This document shows, one piece after another, positions 26,060 to 35,854 of a stretch of 64,000 nucleotides of DNA. The stretch is from contig NZ_CP093301.1 in NCBI RefSeq assembly GCF_024362785.1, positions 930,001-994,000 of the forward strand, given 5' to 3'. Under the pieces are notes generated by a model. That model did not search any database, was not told the origin of the DNA, and was given only the letters and a program-made list of their open reading frames with translations. Each line of letters opens with the position of its first letter. The first letter of the stretch is position 1. A program made the translations under genes and the position numbers. The DNA comes from Evansella sp. LMS18 (GTDB lineage Bacteria > Bacillota > Bacilli > Bacillales > Salisediminibacteriaceae).

Positions 26060-26614
26060 CTGAGATGCTGTATTCCTCCGGGTGAGGGAACGAATCGGTA
26101 TGATTCGTTCCTTGAGATGCTTCATTCCTCCAAGTGAGGGAACGAATCCGCTTCATTCGTTCCTTGAGATGCTTCATTTCTCCGGGGGAGGGAACGAATC
26201 CGCTTCATTCGTTCCCTGAGATGCTTCATTCCTCCGGGTCAGGGAACGAATCGGTATGATTCGTTCCTTGAGATGCTTCATTCCTCCGGGTCAGGGAACG
26301 AATCCGCTTCATTCGTTCCTTGAGATGCTTCATTTCTCCGGAGGAGGGAACGAATCCGCTTCATTCGTTCCCTGAGATGCTTCATTCCTCCGGGTCAGGG
26401 AACGAATCCGCTTCATTCGTTCCTTGAGATGCTTCATTCCTCCGGGTCAGGGAACGAATCCGCTTCATTCGTTCCCTGAGATGCTGCTTTCCTTCGAGTC
26501 AGGGAACGAATCCGCTTCATTCGTTCCCTGAGATCTTCATTACTCCAAGTCAGGGAACGAATCCGCTTCATTCGTTCCCTGAGATGCTTCATTCCTCCAA
26601 GTGAGGGAACGAAT
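26060..26614. repeat. 52-bp tandem repeat array I (ten full units plus partial)
   Basis: GAGATG(C) recurs at 26062, 26114, 26166, 26218, 26270, 26322, 26374, 26426, 26478 and 26530, exactly 52 bp apart, then at 26581 after a 1-bp loss. Each unit holds GGAACGAAT and ATTCGTTCC around a 5-7 nt loop; loops vary (CCGCTTC or CGGTATG) while arms are kept. It lies between the dfrA terminator and yunB. Confidence 0.97.
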
Positions 26615-26640
26615 TATAGAATTCTCTATCCTGTACCGCA

Positions 26641-26670
26641 AAAAACCAGAGGCGGCGGCCTCTGGTTTGC
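26641..26670 (-). terminator. Intrinsic terminator of thyA-dfrA
   Basis: AAACCAGAGGC/GCCTCTGGTTT stem with a short GC loop and a T6 tract on the minus strand. Confidence 0.92.
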
Positions 26671-26702
26671 GGAGCACTTGCTAAATATGGTTTTAACGCA
26701 AA

Positions 26703-27191
26703 CTATTTTTTCCTTTCATAAACAAGAAAGGTATGCTCATATACATTTTTCTCGTCAGTCTCCCCTTTTTCAGAGGAGACCACTTCCCACTCATCTTCTG
26801 AAATCTCCGGAAAATATGTGTCACCTTCAAATTCATCATGGATGACTGTCAGATATATTCTGTCTGTTACTGGCAGGAGCTGCCTGAACAGTGTTTCTCC
26901 GCCGATTAAAAAGAACTCTTCTTCTTTTTGGACGGCCAATTGTTTCACCTCATCCAGGGAATGAAGCACTTCCACGCCCTCAGGTGCATACGATTGCTGC
27001 GTGGTTACCACAATATTGCGCCTGTCAGGCAGAGGCCTTCCGATAGATTCATGAGTTTTACGTCCCATTATGATTGTATGTCCCGTTGTTACCCGTTTAA
27101 AAAATTTGAGGTCGTTCGGAAGGTGCCATGGCAGGTCACCGTCTTTACCGATTACTCTGTTTTCATCCATTGCCACTACCATCGAAATCAT
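26703..27191 (-). CDS. dfrA: Dihydrofolate reductase
   Basis: A 162-residue NADPH-dependent enzyme that regenerates tetrahydrofolate. The substrate-binding acid D27 lies in [11 protein letters not shown], and [15 protein letters not shown] binds the cofactor. Its start overlaps the thyA stop by 4 nt (ATGA), so translation is probably coupled. ThyA produces the dihydrofolate it reduces. Named by function; B. subtilis calls it dfrA. Confidence 0.96.
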   Translation of the reverse strand: MISMVVAMDENRVIGKDGDLPWHLPNDLKFFKRVTTGHTIIMGRKTHESIGRPLPDRRNIVVTTQQSYAPEGVEVLHSLDEVKQLAVQKEEEFFLIGGETLFRQLLPVTDRIYLTVIHDEFEGDTYFPEISEDEWEVVSSEKGETDEKNVYEHTFLVYERKK

Positions 27192-27982
27192 ACAGACACC
27201 TCACCTTTAATATGTGGGTGCGGATCATATCCAGTAAGCTCAAAATCTTCAATTGTAAAGTCCTCAATTTTCTTTTTATCAGGATTAAGTTTCATTTCCG
27301 GCAGCGGCCGAGGGTCCCTTGTTAGCTGAAGATTTACCTGTTCAATATGATTCTTGTATATATGGACATCCCCGAACGTGTGGATAAATTCTCCTAATTC
27401 AAGCTCGCATTCCTGAGCGACCATCATCGTCAGCAAAGCATAGGAGGCTATGTTAAACGGCACACCAAGGAAAAGATCAGCGCTTCGCTGATAGAGCTGG
27501 CAGGACAGCTTTCCGTCAGCTACATAAAACTGGAACAGGCAATGGCATGGAGCAAGCGCCATTTTATCAAGGTCCGCGACATTCCAGGAGTTTACGATAA
27601 GCCTTCGGGAATCTGGGTTGTTTTTAATCTCATTGATGATTTGGCCAAGCTGGTCGATTGCCCCTCCTTCAGGATCCGGCCACGAACGCCATTGCTTTCC
27701 GTAAACTGGGCCAAGGTCACCGTTTTCATCCGCCCATTCATTCCAGATCCTCACGTTGTTTTCCTGAAGGTATTTAATATTTGTGTCTCCTTTAATAAAC
27801 CACAGGAGCTCATGGATAATAGCACGGAGTGCCAGCTTTTTCGTAGTCAGCACTGGAAACCCTTCGTTCAGATCGAATCGCATCTGGTAGCCGAAGGTGC
27901 TGATTGTCCCCGTGCCAGTTCTGTCTTCTTTTTCCGTTCCATTTTCCAGGACATGCCTGCATAAGTCGAGGTACTGCTGCAC
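27188..27982 (-). CDS. thyA: Thymidylate synthase (ThyA type)
   Basis: A 264-residue enzyme converting dUMP to dTMP with methylene-tetrahydrofolate. It has the DRTGTGT loop near 22-28, the catalytic cysteine in [11 protein letters not shown] and [18 protein letters not shown] start at 27982 is chosen because AAGGGTGG lies 5 nt upstream and the length equals the usual 264; an in-frame GTG at 27991 falls within the ribosome site. The gene is followed by dfrA with 4-nt overlap. Confidence 0.95.
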   Translation of the reverse strand: MQQYLDLCRHVLENGTEKEDRTGTGTISTFGYQMRFDLNEGFPVLTTKKLALRAIIHELLWFIKGDTNIKYLQENNVRIWNEWADENGDLGPVYGKQWRSWPDPEGGAIDQLGQIINEIKNNPDSRRLIVNSWNVADLDKMALAPCHCLFQFYVADGKLSCQLYQRSADLFLGVPFNIASYALLTMMVAQECELELGEFIHTFGDVHIYKNHIEQVNLQLTRDPRPLPEMKLNPDKKKIEDFTIEDFELTGYDPHPHIKGEVSV

Positions 27983-28042
27983 AGAAACCACCCTTTCAGT
28001 TCGTTAAAATTATTTGCTGTTTTTCTGTCTTACACTAATGTT

Positions 28043-29146
28043 CTAGGAGGCTTCTTCCTGGGAAAGTGATGTCTCACAGGAAGAAATGGTGACATTTAAT
28101 GTTTTCATCAGGTCAACTTCATAAGGGTCAACTTCCTGTCCCTTCTCTCTAGTCACCCGGATTACAGGCCTGGAAGTAAAATCGCCGTTTTGCTTTGCGA
28201 CGATCCCTGTGCGCCCGTCACTTAAAGTCACTTCCAGCCCCACTGGATAAATAGCTATTGTTTTCGCAAAAGTCTCCACAATATCCTTGTCGAATAAAGT
28301 GTTCACACCAGAATAAAGGAGCTCGAGTGCTTCATGGGGAAGCTTTGCGTTCCGGTATACTCTGTTTCCTGTCACTGCTTCGAATACGTCTGCCACCCCG
28401 ATTAATTTGGCGTACAGATGGATGTCCTTCCCTTTCAGTCCCCGTGGATAGCCTGAGCCATCTATTCTTTCATGGTGTTGGTAGGCACAATGAGCAGCCA
28501 GTAGAGATATTGTATGGGATTTCCTAAGCATTTCAAACCCTATTACCGGGTGTTCCTGAATTAATTTAAATTCTTCATCCGTTAATGCTTCTTTTTTATT
28601 GAGGATTTTCTCAGGGATGGCAATTTTACCAATATCGTGGAGTATAGCTCCCATACCCAGCTCCTCAAGCTGCTTCTCGCTCAATCCATACTTTTTTCCT
28701 AAAGCAATAGAATAAATCGTGACATTCAGGGAATGGCGGAAAATATATGTATCATAGCTAAACGCATCTGAAAGCATGGAAATCGCTTCTTTATTCTCCC
28801 GGATGTCACCTAGGATATTCTGGACTACCGAGGAAAAGGAAGGCTCCAGCTTGTCCATATCGATTGATTTCCCTAACACCATTTTTTCAGAAATAGTCCG
28901 GAAATTAGACTGAATCGTTTTAATCGACTCACGTCTCGTTTTCTCACTTATAGTTTCTTTAATATGTAAATCATCCGTCAGGGAATCTTCTATATAAACA
29001 AAAGTGATCCCCTTATCCTTCATTTTTTCAATGATCCCTTTTGTCAGGGTGACTCCTTTATGCAGCAATACTTGTCCATTTTCGTTATATATTGCTTTTG
29101 CCAGACAATCATTATCTTTAAGCGCGTTGATTGACCGTAATCTCAT
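28043..29146 (-). CDS. HD-GYP domain cyclic-di-GMP phosphodiesterase-like protein
   Basis: A 367-residue cytosolic protein. An N-terminal region of about 125 residues, with no recognised sensor, precedes an HD-GYP domain with HDIGK at 170-174, HHERIDGSGYPRGL at 224-237 and ADVFEA at 252-257. All metal and GYP residues are intact, so hydrolysis of c-di-GMP or a related dinucleotide is likely. It sits between thyA-dfrA and yunC; this gene is not part of the B. subtilis order that I recall. Confidence 0.9.
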   Translation of the reverse strand: MRLRSINALKDNDCLAKAIYNENGQVLLHKGVTLTKGIIEKMKDKGITFVYIEDSLTDDLHIKETISEKTRRESIKTIQSNFRTISEKMVLGKSIDMDKLEPSFSSVVQNILGDIRENKEAISMLSDAFSYDTYIFRHSLNVTIYSIALGKKYGLSEKQLEELGMGAILHDIGKIAIPEKILNKKEALTDEEFKLIQEHPVIGFEMLRKSHTISLLAAHCAYQHHERIDGSGYPRGLKGKDIHLYAKLIGVADVFEAVTGNRVYRNAKLPHEALELLYSGVNTLFDKDIVETFAKTIAIYPVGLEVTLSDGRTGIVAKQNGDFTSRPVIRVTREKGQEVDPYEVDLMKTLNVTISSCETSLSQEEAS

Positions 29147-29225
29147 ATGATCCCCCGTCCTTTTTCTGAGGCACTTAACAGCAGCTCCTCCCTTAGCCAG
29201 CCTGAAAGGAGCTGCGAATTTATCC

Positions 29226-29528
29226 TTACGCCATTTTTAGCAGCGCATCTTTTCCTGTCATTCCTTTGAAAATTCCTCGTTTCTCCGCCTCGACTGTCAC
29301 TAATTCCAGTGGTGCAGCCAGCAAATCGTCAATCGACCTGACGCCTGTAGCCCTGCCTGCAATTATTTTACGGTCCTGCAATTTCTCATTAAGCAAATTC
29401 ACATCGAGTGCTCCGCACATGATATAGCCTGTTTCGTTAGACACCATTAAAAGGTTAGTTTTGGGAAGCTGGACTGAAACTGCTGTAAACGGCTTCCCTT
29501 CAATAAAAAGCGGTTTTACCTCCACCAT
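29226..29528 (-). CDS. yunC: YunC family protein (DUF1805)
   Basis: A 100-residue protein with central SNETGYIMCGALDVNLLNEK and GRATGVRSIDDLLAAPL segments, both typical of DUF1805. The family fold is known from structural work but not its function. AGAGGTG is 6-7 nt before the ATG. Order yunC-yunD-yunE-yunF matches B. subtilis. A GCAGCTCCT/AGGAGCTGC hairpin at about 29180-29212 may end it, without a good T tract. Confidence 0.9.
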   Translation of the reverse strand: MVEVKPLFIEGKPFTAVSVQLPKTNLLMVSNETGYIMCGALDVNLLNEKLQDRKIIAGRATGVRSIDDLLAAPLELVTVEAEKRGIFKGMTGKDALLKMA

Positions 29529-29627
29529 TATTTACACCTCTTTCTCTCTGCTGATTATAAGGGACACCTTAAATCAACCTATGAGCCTGGGAAAGAAAAG
29601 GTGTATGTCCAGACCTGGCAGGTAAGT

Positions 29628-31034
29628 TTATTCTGGTTCAGTATATTGTTCTTTTAGTTTCCATATTAACACATCACGGAGAAATTCCGGCATATAATAT
29701 TCCTTCTCTGAAATGGAACTTATCGCTGGGTACAGATGGCCGAATGTAAACATATCAAGTGTAGCCAGCTTATATTCCCTTGACCGGGAAAGTTTTTCGC
29801 CGTTTATAAATACGTCATCTTCACTTATGTAAGACTTGTTCTCCGGTACTTTTATTTTATCAAATACCATTGCGCCAAGGATTTTTCCACGGAACCCAAA
29901 ACCCTTTAACGCAAATTCGACCATTTCCTTTTTTCTCGCCTGCCTGATAATTTCCAGTAACTTTTCACCGGAAATCCTCACTGCCGCCGGATTTATCGGA
30001 TGAGGGCATATTCGGTGAATATCTTTATAAGTAACGAGGCCTTCAGGGAGGCCTTCAAGTAAAACTCCCGCATTGACCATGCTTATTTCAGCATCGCACC
30101 ACTCAGTAAGTCCTTCTGCAAGAAGCGTTGCCAGGGATGCCGGGGAATACCAGTCTGAATTAAGGCGCTCAGGCAGATCGATTACTTTTTCACTCATATT
30201 CCTGTCAGCCTGAACAGCCAATTCACTTATCAGTTTATCTGTCTGTTCATCCCGCTGCTGCAGATTCATTTCTTCTGTTGTAACCTTATATATATCTACC
30301 TTATCCTGCAGGTTACCTTCACTGTGGATATTAATTTTCACTTCTCCGGCGTACTTGCCGCCCCGGCCACACTGATTTATCCAGGTACTGTTTATTTTTT
30401 TCCCCTCCGGCAGTACATGGTGAGTATGGGCTCCAAGCACCAGGTCAAACTCCGGTATTTGTTCCGCCATCTGCACATCCTCTGATAATCCTAAGTGGGA
30501 GAGACATATCAGCAAATCCGTATCTGGTTTAAGCTCCTTGGCTATTCGAGTCAGTTCCTCCAATGGATACTCCACTTTCCAGCCCAGTGTTTTATAAAAG
30601 AGCTGAAAAGGCACAGTAGCCCCGGTGATGCCAACTCTCAGCCCTCCCGGAGTAGTGATTATCTTCCAGGGGACAGCCCAGCTTGGCCGCTCTCCATCAG
30701 GTTCAAATAAATTACTTACAATTACCGGGAATTCAGCATTACTGTACAGACTGTCTAGCTCTGCTTTTGGAAGAGTCATTCCTTCGTTGTTGCCAATTGT
30801 TACAGCATCGTATTCAAGTTCATTTAACAGCCTTACATTCCCGGTCCCGTGCAGCCCCTCCGTAACAGGGTGCGCTCTGTCTGCATGGTCGCCAATATCA
30901 AAAAGGAGAACATCTTCCCCATTTATTTTTGCTTGCTTTTTTCTGTCTTTGAGCCAGGCTGTCACTGAAGGCCAGTTTTCCAGCTGGCTGTGCAAATCAT
31001 TTGTATGGAGTATCCGCAGCTTTTTGACTGCCAA
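29628..31034 (-). CDS. yunD: YunD, 5'-nucleotidase/2',3'-cyclic phosphodiesterase family
   Basis: A metallophosphoesterase of about 468 residues. N-terminal HTNDLHSQ, DIGDHAD, GNNEG and GAHTHH motifs bind two metals; a 5'-nucleotidase C-terminal substrate domain follows. No signal peptide is seen, so it is probably cytoplasmic. The start is uncertain: a TTG at 31034 has GGCGGTGGG upstream and gives about the B. subtilis YunD length (462), while another TTG at 31070 has a GAGGGG-like context within its own codons. Confidence 0.87.
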   Translation of the reverse strand: MAVKKLRILHTNDLHSQLENWPSVTAWLKDRKKQAKINGEDVLLFDIGDHADRAHPVTEGLHGTGNVRLLNELEYDAVTIGNNEGMTLPKAELDSLYSNAEFPVIVSNLFEPDGERPSWAVPWKIITTPGGLRVGITGATVPFQLFYKTLGWKVEYPLEELTRIAKELKPDTDLLICLSHLGLSEDVQMAEQIPEFDLVLGAHTHHVLPEGKKINSTWINQCGRGGKYAGEVKINIHSEGNLQDKVDIYKVTTEEMNLQQRDEQTDKLISELAVQADRNMSEKVIDLPERLNSDWYSPASLATLLAEGLTEWCDAEISMVNAGVLLEGLPEGLVTYKDIHRICPHPINPAAVRISGEKLLEIIRQARKKEMVEFALKGFGFRGKILGAMVFDKIKVPENKSYISEDDVFINGEKLSRSREYKLATLDMFTFGHLYPAISSISEKEYYMPEFLRDVLIWKLKEQYTEPE

Positions 31035-31153
31035 AATCCCACCGCCTATCCAAATCAATGTGCCCCTCAAATAGTTTAATCCTGAGGGGGTTATAACATG
31101 TTATTTTTTTCTATCGGCACTGCCGCTCAGGTTACGCTTTCCCGGGCAATACT

Positions 31154-31975
31154 TTACCCGGTAATCCCCTGGTAAATAAGCCTTATGCCTATAATGACGA
31201 GAAAAATCCTGAGCATGTTTACGACCGCCTGGCTTGTCATTTTCCTGTTAATGGCTGCGCCTATTTTACCGCCGTACCAGGCACCTGGAATCAACGCCAG
31301 AGCATACAGCCACTCCACGTTTCCCAGGGAGATATGGGAAACAGAACTGACAATCGCCGATAAAAATATCATCAGCATAGAGGTTGCCACTGCCAGATGA
31401 GGAGGAAAACCGAAAAGAAGAATCATTGCAGGGACCATCATAGATCCTCCGCCGATGCCGAAGAGCCCTGAACACATTCCTACAACGAATGAGATGGCAA
31501 TTGCCACCGATGGCTGAAATCCATATGTTACTGTTTCCCCGCCCGGAGCAGTATAACTTCTTATAATTCCAGTCCCCCTTCTCTTCAGGGGCTTAATGTA
31601 TTTCCTCACCATCAAAATAAACGAAACGATGATTATAAAACAACCAAAGAAGACTAAAAAATTGTTTGTATTAATATCTTTATTGAGCCAGACGCCAAAC
31701 AGAGCACCTGGACCGCTGCCACAGAAAAAAATCAGTGCTGCTTTATAATCCACTGTCTTCTGCTTCATATAAGCCAGTGTCGATGACAAGCCTGTAAAAA
31801 TCATAACCAGAAGAGAGGTTCCTACTGCAGTCTGTGGGGTGATTCCTTCAAAAAAAACTGTGTAAGCACTTAAAACCATGAGTGCAGGAACAATTATTAT
31901 CCCCCCGCCAAGTCCCATGATGCTGCCAAGTATTGCAGCGGCAAACCCTAAAATAACCAATAGTATCCATTCCAT
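31154..31975 (-). CDS. yunE: YunE, TauE/SafE family anion exporter
   Basis: A 273-residue membrane protein with about eight helices in two similar halves; GLGGGIIIVPAL near 20-32 and GIGGGSMMVPAM near 175-187 are the repeated family motifs. Members export sulfite or organosulfonates, or act in sulfur uptake; the substrate here is unknown. It is followed by yunD on the same strand after 119 bp. Confidence 0.9.
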   Translation of the reverse strand: MEWILLVILGFAAAILGSIMGLGGGIIIVPALMVLSAYTVFFEGITPQTAVGTSLLVMIFTGLSSTLAYMKQKTVDYKAALIFFCGSGPGALFGVWLNKDINTNNFLVFFGCFIIIVSFILMVRKYIKPLKRRGTGIIRSYTAPGGETVTYGFQPSVAIAISFVVGMCSGLFGIGGGSMMVPAMILLFGFPPHLAVATSMLMIFLSAIVSSVSHISLGNVEWLYALALIPGAWYGGKIGAAINRKMTSQAVVNMLRIFLVIIGIRLIYQGITG

Positions 31976-32114
31976 ATGTTAACCTGCTTTCAACTATTCA
32001 ACTCTGTTTCATTCAATTTTTACGTTATTGCATTTCATATAATTCCCCATCGGGATACTGGTGGAAAATACTAACCTGACATTTATCTTTTTACTTCCTG
32101 CCCATCCTCTATTA

Positions 32115-32963
32115 TCAGTCAAATAAGTCCATTTGTCGAGGTGCGAGACCCTTATATTTCAGGCCTGCAAGCTCCATGAACGTGCGGGCATTGCCTGCCG
32201 CATGGCCCCCGGAATTATTATTGAAAATCACAAAAACCTCCTCCGTATCCTGTGCGACAGTTTGTATTTTATCCGCAAGGGCGGTGAGCTCCGATTCGCT
32301 GTAATCGTACAGATAACGGACATCCCGCCATTCCTGGCCTTTGGAAGGCTTTGTCCAGCCGTGCACATTCCTGCCATGTAAGCGGACAAGCGTCTTTTCT
32401 CCAACTGGCACAGGCACGAAAGGAATCGATTTCTCGCCGGCTTGCGGTTCATCACAGATACTGTGGATCCAGTTATCCTCTTTCATGTACTGAATGGTCC
32501 TCTCTCTGTATTGAGGAGAAAACCACGACTGGTGCCGGAATTCCAGCGCAGCAGGGACGTCTTCCAGCAATTTTTTAGAGTAGCGGAGATAATCCACGTT
32601 TTCTTTCCTGCAGTCAAACCAAGGTGGAAATTGCAGCAGAACCATCGCAAGCTTCCCTGCGTCTCTCATCGGCTCAAGAGACTTTTTAAAAGCTTCAAAC
32701 ATCTCCTCTTTTGAATCGAAGGGGATTTCTCCCCGCTGATGCCCTGTCATTCCCTGATAGGCTTTCACGACAAACTGAAAAGACTCTGGCGTATCTTTAA
32801 CCCATTTTTTCATATTTCGTTCTGGCTGTACTGCATAAAAAGAAGCATCGAGTTCAACGATTGGGAAGTGCCCGGCATACTGGCTGAGCTTATCTGTAGG
32901 TGATTTCAGATCGTGATATAAGGAGTCATGGTCTCCCCAGCCGGCTAATCCTGTCCAGATCAT
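32115..32963 (-). CDS. yunF: YunF, DUF72 family protein
   Basis: A 282-residue TIM-barrel-like DUF72 protein. It starts MIWTGLAGWGDHDSLY and contains ELDASFYAVQPE, LLQFPPWF, LEFRHQSWF and RLHGRN motifs, all conserved in the family. No enzymatic activity is established. TGGAGG lies 6-7 nt before the ATG. A 52-bp array begins 64 bp upstream of its start, where its promoter would be expected. Confidence 0.92.
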   Translation of the reverse strand: MIWTGLAGWGDHDSLYHDLKSPTDKLSQYAGHFPIVELDASFYAVQPERNMKKWVKDTPESFQFVVKAYQGMTGHQRGEIPFDSKEEMFEAFKKSLEPMRDAGKLAMVLLQFPPWFDCRKENVDYLRYSKKLLEDVPAALEFRHQSWFSPQYRERTIQYMKEDNWIHSICDEPQAGEKSIPFVPVPVGEKTLVRLHGRNVHGWTKPSKGQEWRDVRYLYDYSESELTALADKIQTVAQDTEEVFVIFNNNSGGHAAGNARTFMELAGLKYKGLAPRQMDLFD

Positions 32964-33026
32964 TCTATCTCCTCCATTTTATTTTTGTTGGTTACGGGGG
33001 GTGGTTGATATGCGGGTGTCACATAG

Positions 33027-33420
33027 GTTCGGGTAGGCGGGATGTTCCAGCGTCACCTTTCTCCAGACGTTTTCGGGTGTTCGGGCATGCTGGACGCTCC
33101 AGCGTTACCTTTCTCCAGGCTTTTTTGGGAGTTCGGGCATGCTGGACACTCCAACGTTACCTTTCTCCGGACTTTTTTGGGTGTTCGGGCATGCTGGACG
33201 CTCCAGCGTTACCTTTCTCCAGGCTTTTTTGGGAGTTCGGGTATGCTGGACACTCCAGCGTTACCTTTCTCCGGGCTTTTTCAGGAGTTCGGGCATGCTG
33301 GACACTCCAGCGTTACCTTTCTCCGGGCTTTTTCAGGAGTTCGGGCATGCTGGACACTCCAGCGTCACCTTTCTCCAGACTTTTTCAGGAGTTCTGGCAT
33401 GCTGGACGTTCCAGCGTTAT
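33027..33420. repeat. 52-bp tandem repeat array II (seven to eight units)
   Basis: GTTCGGG-type unit starts occur at 33027 (degenerate), 33079, 33131, 33183, 33235, 33287, 33339 and 33391, each exactly 52 bp apart. Each unit has GCTGGA-CAC-TCCAGC as a tight hairpin next to GCATGC. Sequence is unrelated to arrays I and III. Because 52 is not divisible by 3 and the unit lacks stops, all three plus frames stay open. Confidence 0.97.
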
Positions 33421-33524
33421 TTTCAACCTTTACTACCTGCAGTACATGTAAATTCCCTTTTAACTTAGATGTCAAAACTAACTGACTCCACCACAATAAA
33501 TAATACACCATTTTCAGAGAATAG

Positions 33525-33557
33525 AAAAAACCGGGGGGAATCCCCGGTTTCATTTTT
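33525..33557 (-). terminator. Intrinsic terminator of the recombinase gene
   Basis: AACCGGGG/CCCCGGTT stem followed by six T on the minus strand; it lies 85 bp past the stop. Confidence 0.85.
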
Positions 33558-33639
33558 ACCTGATATACGCGTCCATAACCTCACGCCACACGGATTGAAA
33601 GTTCACTTTATCTGGCAGTCGATATTAGCCGAAAAGCTT

Positions 33640-34194
33640 TTAAAGGTTAACATCAATCAGAGGTATAGCGGCATCTTCTTTCTTTGCCCCAATGTATCGG
33701 AGTGTTTCCGAAGGAGTAGCATGATGAAACCGCTCTTGTAATAATGCTAATGATACTCCCTTTCTGAACGCATGGTATCCGAATGTTTTTCTTAAGGTGT
33801 GGGTCCCTATATGCTCGTGTATTCCTGCTTCTGCAGCAGCTTGCTTCACAATCCTGTAAGCATGTTGTCTTGTGATGGGGTCCCCTTTTTTCGTTGAGGT
33901 AAATAAATAATCTTCTCTGTCAATTTCCTTCTTCTCGAGAAAGTAACTTAACGCGTTCCTTACATTTCTGTTTAGATATATTCCACGCTCATCCGGCGAT
34001 ATATATAAAACTTTCGCTGGTTCTCCTTCTGAAGTCAGTACGTCATTTAGTTTAAGCTTCAGCATTTGACTGATTCTGAGGCCGGTATTTATCCCTATCA
34101 CAAAAAGCAGATAATCCCGAATGGAGCGTTCTTTTAACTTAGCTTTTATTTGCTCAATTTTTTTTACGTCACGAATCGCATCAACAAACTCCAT
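33640..34194 (-). CDS. Minimal tyrosine recombinase (YoeC-like)
   Basis: A 184-residue tyrosine recombinase catalytic domain without the usual N-terminal arm- and core-binding domains. All key residues are visible: R40 (TGLRIS), H132 and R135 (HTLRKTF), H158 and the nucleophile Y167 (TLRYIG). It resembles B. subtilis YoeC in size. It is not flanked by phage genes or obvious att repeats. It lies between a 52-bp array and the suf operon. Its start has no strong ribosome site: GGGGGGC lies just upstream of the ATG. Confidence 0.87.
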   Translation of the reverse strand: MEFVDAIRDVKKIEQIKAKLKERSIRDYLLFVIGINTGLRISQMLKLKLNDVLTSEGEPAKVLYISPDERGIYLNRNVRNALSYFLEKKEIDREDYLFTSTKKGDPITRQHAYRIVKQAAAEAGIHEHIGTHTLRKTFGYHAFRKGVSLALLQERFHHATPSETLRYIGAKKEDAAIPLIDVNL

Positions 34195-34402
34195 GCGCCG
34201 CCCCCCTCAATCACTTGCTTATTATACACAAGAAAATAAAAGTTAGTAAGCAGATGTTACATAAGGTATCTTATCACTATTTTAAGTAACATATCAATGA
34301 ATTAGAAAAGATATTATTTCGGCGGGGATATGACTGAATGGATACTGTCAAGATACATGGCAGCCACGGGATGACAGGCATAATTTTATACAATACTGAA
34401 CG

Positions 34403-34439
34403 CAAAAAAGCGGACCTGCCAGAGGCAGATCCACTTAGT
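34403..34439 (-). terminator. Intrinsic terminator of the suf operon
   Basis: AAGTGGATCTGCC pairs with GGCAGGTCCGCTT (two wobbles), followed by TTTTTTGCG on the minus strand, 18 bp past sufB. Confidence 0.9.
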
Positions 34440-34456
34440 TACAATATTTGTTAAAA

Positions 34457-35854
34457 TTAACCGATAGAACCTTCCATCTCGAACTTGATAAGACGGTTCA
34501 TCTCAACTGCATATTCCATTGGAAGCTCTTTAGTGAATGGCTCAATGAAGCCCATTACGATCATTTCTGTTGCTTCCTGCTCTGAAACTCCGCGGCTCAT
34601 CAGATAGAAGAGCTGCTCTTCAGATACTTTGGATACAGTAGCTTCGTGTTCAAGAGTAATATCGTTGTTAAGGATTTCGTTATAAGGGATAGTATCAGAA
34701 GTGGACTGATTATCCATAATTAACGTATCACACTCGATATTAGCTTTAGATCCCTGAGATTTACGGCCGAAGTGGCAGATACCACGGTAAGTTACTTTAC
34801 CGCCGTGCTTAGAGATGGATTTAGAAACAATTGTTGAAGAACAATCAGGTGCCAGATGATGCATTTTTGCACCGGCATCCTGGTGCTGCCCTTTACCTGC
34901 AATCGCGATAGAAAGAACGTTACCACGGGCACCGCGGCCTTTCATTACTACTGCAGGATACTTCATTGTCAGTTTGGAACCGATGTTTCCATCAACCCAT
35001 TCCATCACTGCGTTTTCTTCCGCTACTGCACGCTTAGTAACAAGGTTGAATACGTTTGGCGCCCAGTTCTGGATTGTTGTATAACGGCAGTATGCATCCT
35101 TTTTAACAATGATTTCAACAACTGCACTGTGCAGTGAGTTTGTAGTATAAACAGGAGCGGTACAGCCTTCTACATAGTGTACAGAACTGTCTTCATCAGC
35201 GATGATGAGCGTACGCTCAAACTGCCCCATATTTTCAGAGTTAATACGGAAGTACGCCTGTAATGGTGTATCTGTTTTAATACCTTTTGGAACGTAGATA
35301 AAGGATCCCCCTGACCATACAGCAGAATTCAGCGCTGCGAACTTGTTGTCAGATGGAGGAATTACTGATCCAAAATGCTCCCTGAAAATGTCTTCATTTT
35401 CTTTAAGAGCTGTATCTGTATCCTTGAAGATGATACCCTGTTCTTCAAGCTCTTCTTTCATATTGTGGTAAACAACCTCAGATTCATACTGAGCGGAAAC
35501 ACCTGCAAGGTATTTCTGCTCGGCTTCCGGAATCCCAAGCTTGTCAAACGTGTTTTTGATTTCCTCAGGAACTTCATCCCAGGAACGCTCTGATTTCTCT
35601 GACGGCTTTACGTAGTACGTAATCTCATCGAAATTAAGCTCAGCCAGGTTCCCGCCCCATTGAGGCATTGGCATTTTATAAAACTGTTCAAGGGATTTCA
35701 GACGGAAGTCCAGCATCCACTTTGGTTCTTCTTTCATACGGGAAATTTCTTCAACAATCTCTTTTGTCAATCCTTTTTTGGAACGGAAAATAGAGACGTC
35801 TTTATCAGAAAACCCGTATTGATATTCACTAATTTCAGGCATTTTTTTTGCCAT
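34457..35854 (-). CDS. sufB: SufB, Fe-S cluster assembly scaffold subunit
   Basis: A 465-residue subunit of the SufBCD scaffold on which Fe-S clusters are built from SufS/SufU sulfur. The length equals B. subtilis SufB and the C-terminal beta-helix segment [21 protein letters not shown] is intact. The ATG at 35854 follows AGGGAGGG by 7-8 nt. It is the last gene of sufCDSUB but is separated from sufU by 221 bp, an unusually long gap. Confidence 0.96.
   Translation of the reverse strand: MAKKMPEISEYQYGFSDKDVSIFRSKKGLTKEIVEEISRMKEEPKWMLDFRLKSLEQFYKMPMPQWGGNLAELNFDEITYYVKPSEKSERSWDEVPEEIKNTFDKLGIPEAEQKYLAGVSAQYESEVVYHNMKEELEEQGIIFKDTDTALKENEDIFREHFGSVIPPSDNKFAALNSAVWSGGSFIYVPKGIKTDTPLQAYFRINSENMGQFERTLIIADEDSSVHYVEGCTAPVYTTNSLHSAVVEIIVKKDAYCRYTTIQNWAPNVFNLVTKRAVAEENAVMEWVDGNIGSKLTMKYPAVVMKGRGARGNVLSIAIAGKGQHQDAGAKMHHLAPDCSSTIVSKSISKHGGKVTYRGICHFGRKSQGSKANIECDTLIMDNQSTSDTIPYNEILNNDITLEHEATVSKVSEEQLFYLMSRGVSEQEATEMIVMGFIEPFTKELPMEYAVEMNRLIKFEMEGSIG

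Noticed and set aside
26060-26614. CRISPR array
   Set aside because: Units are contiguous and near-identical with no unique spacers, and no cas genes are present. The same holds for the arrays at 33.0, 47.2 and 60 kb.
33042-33485. Overlapping open frames with 52-residue repeats on the plus strand (also 32900-33451 and 33139-33468)
   Set aside because: They are produced by a stop-free 52-bp unit read in all phases; none has a ribosome site or a start outside the repeats.
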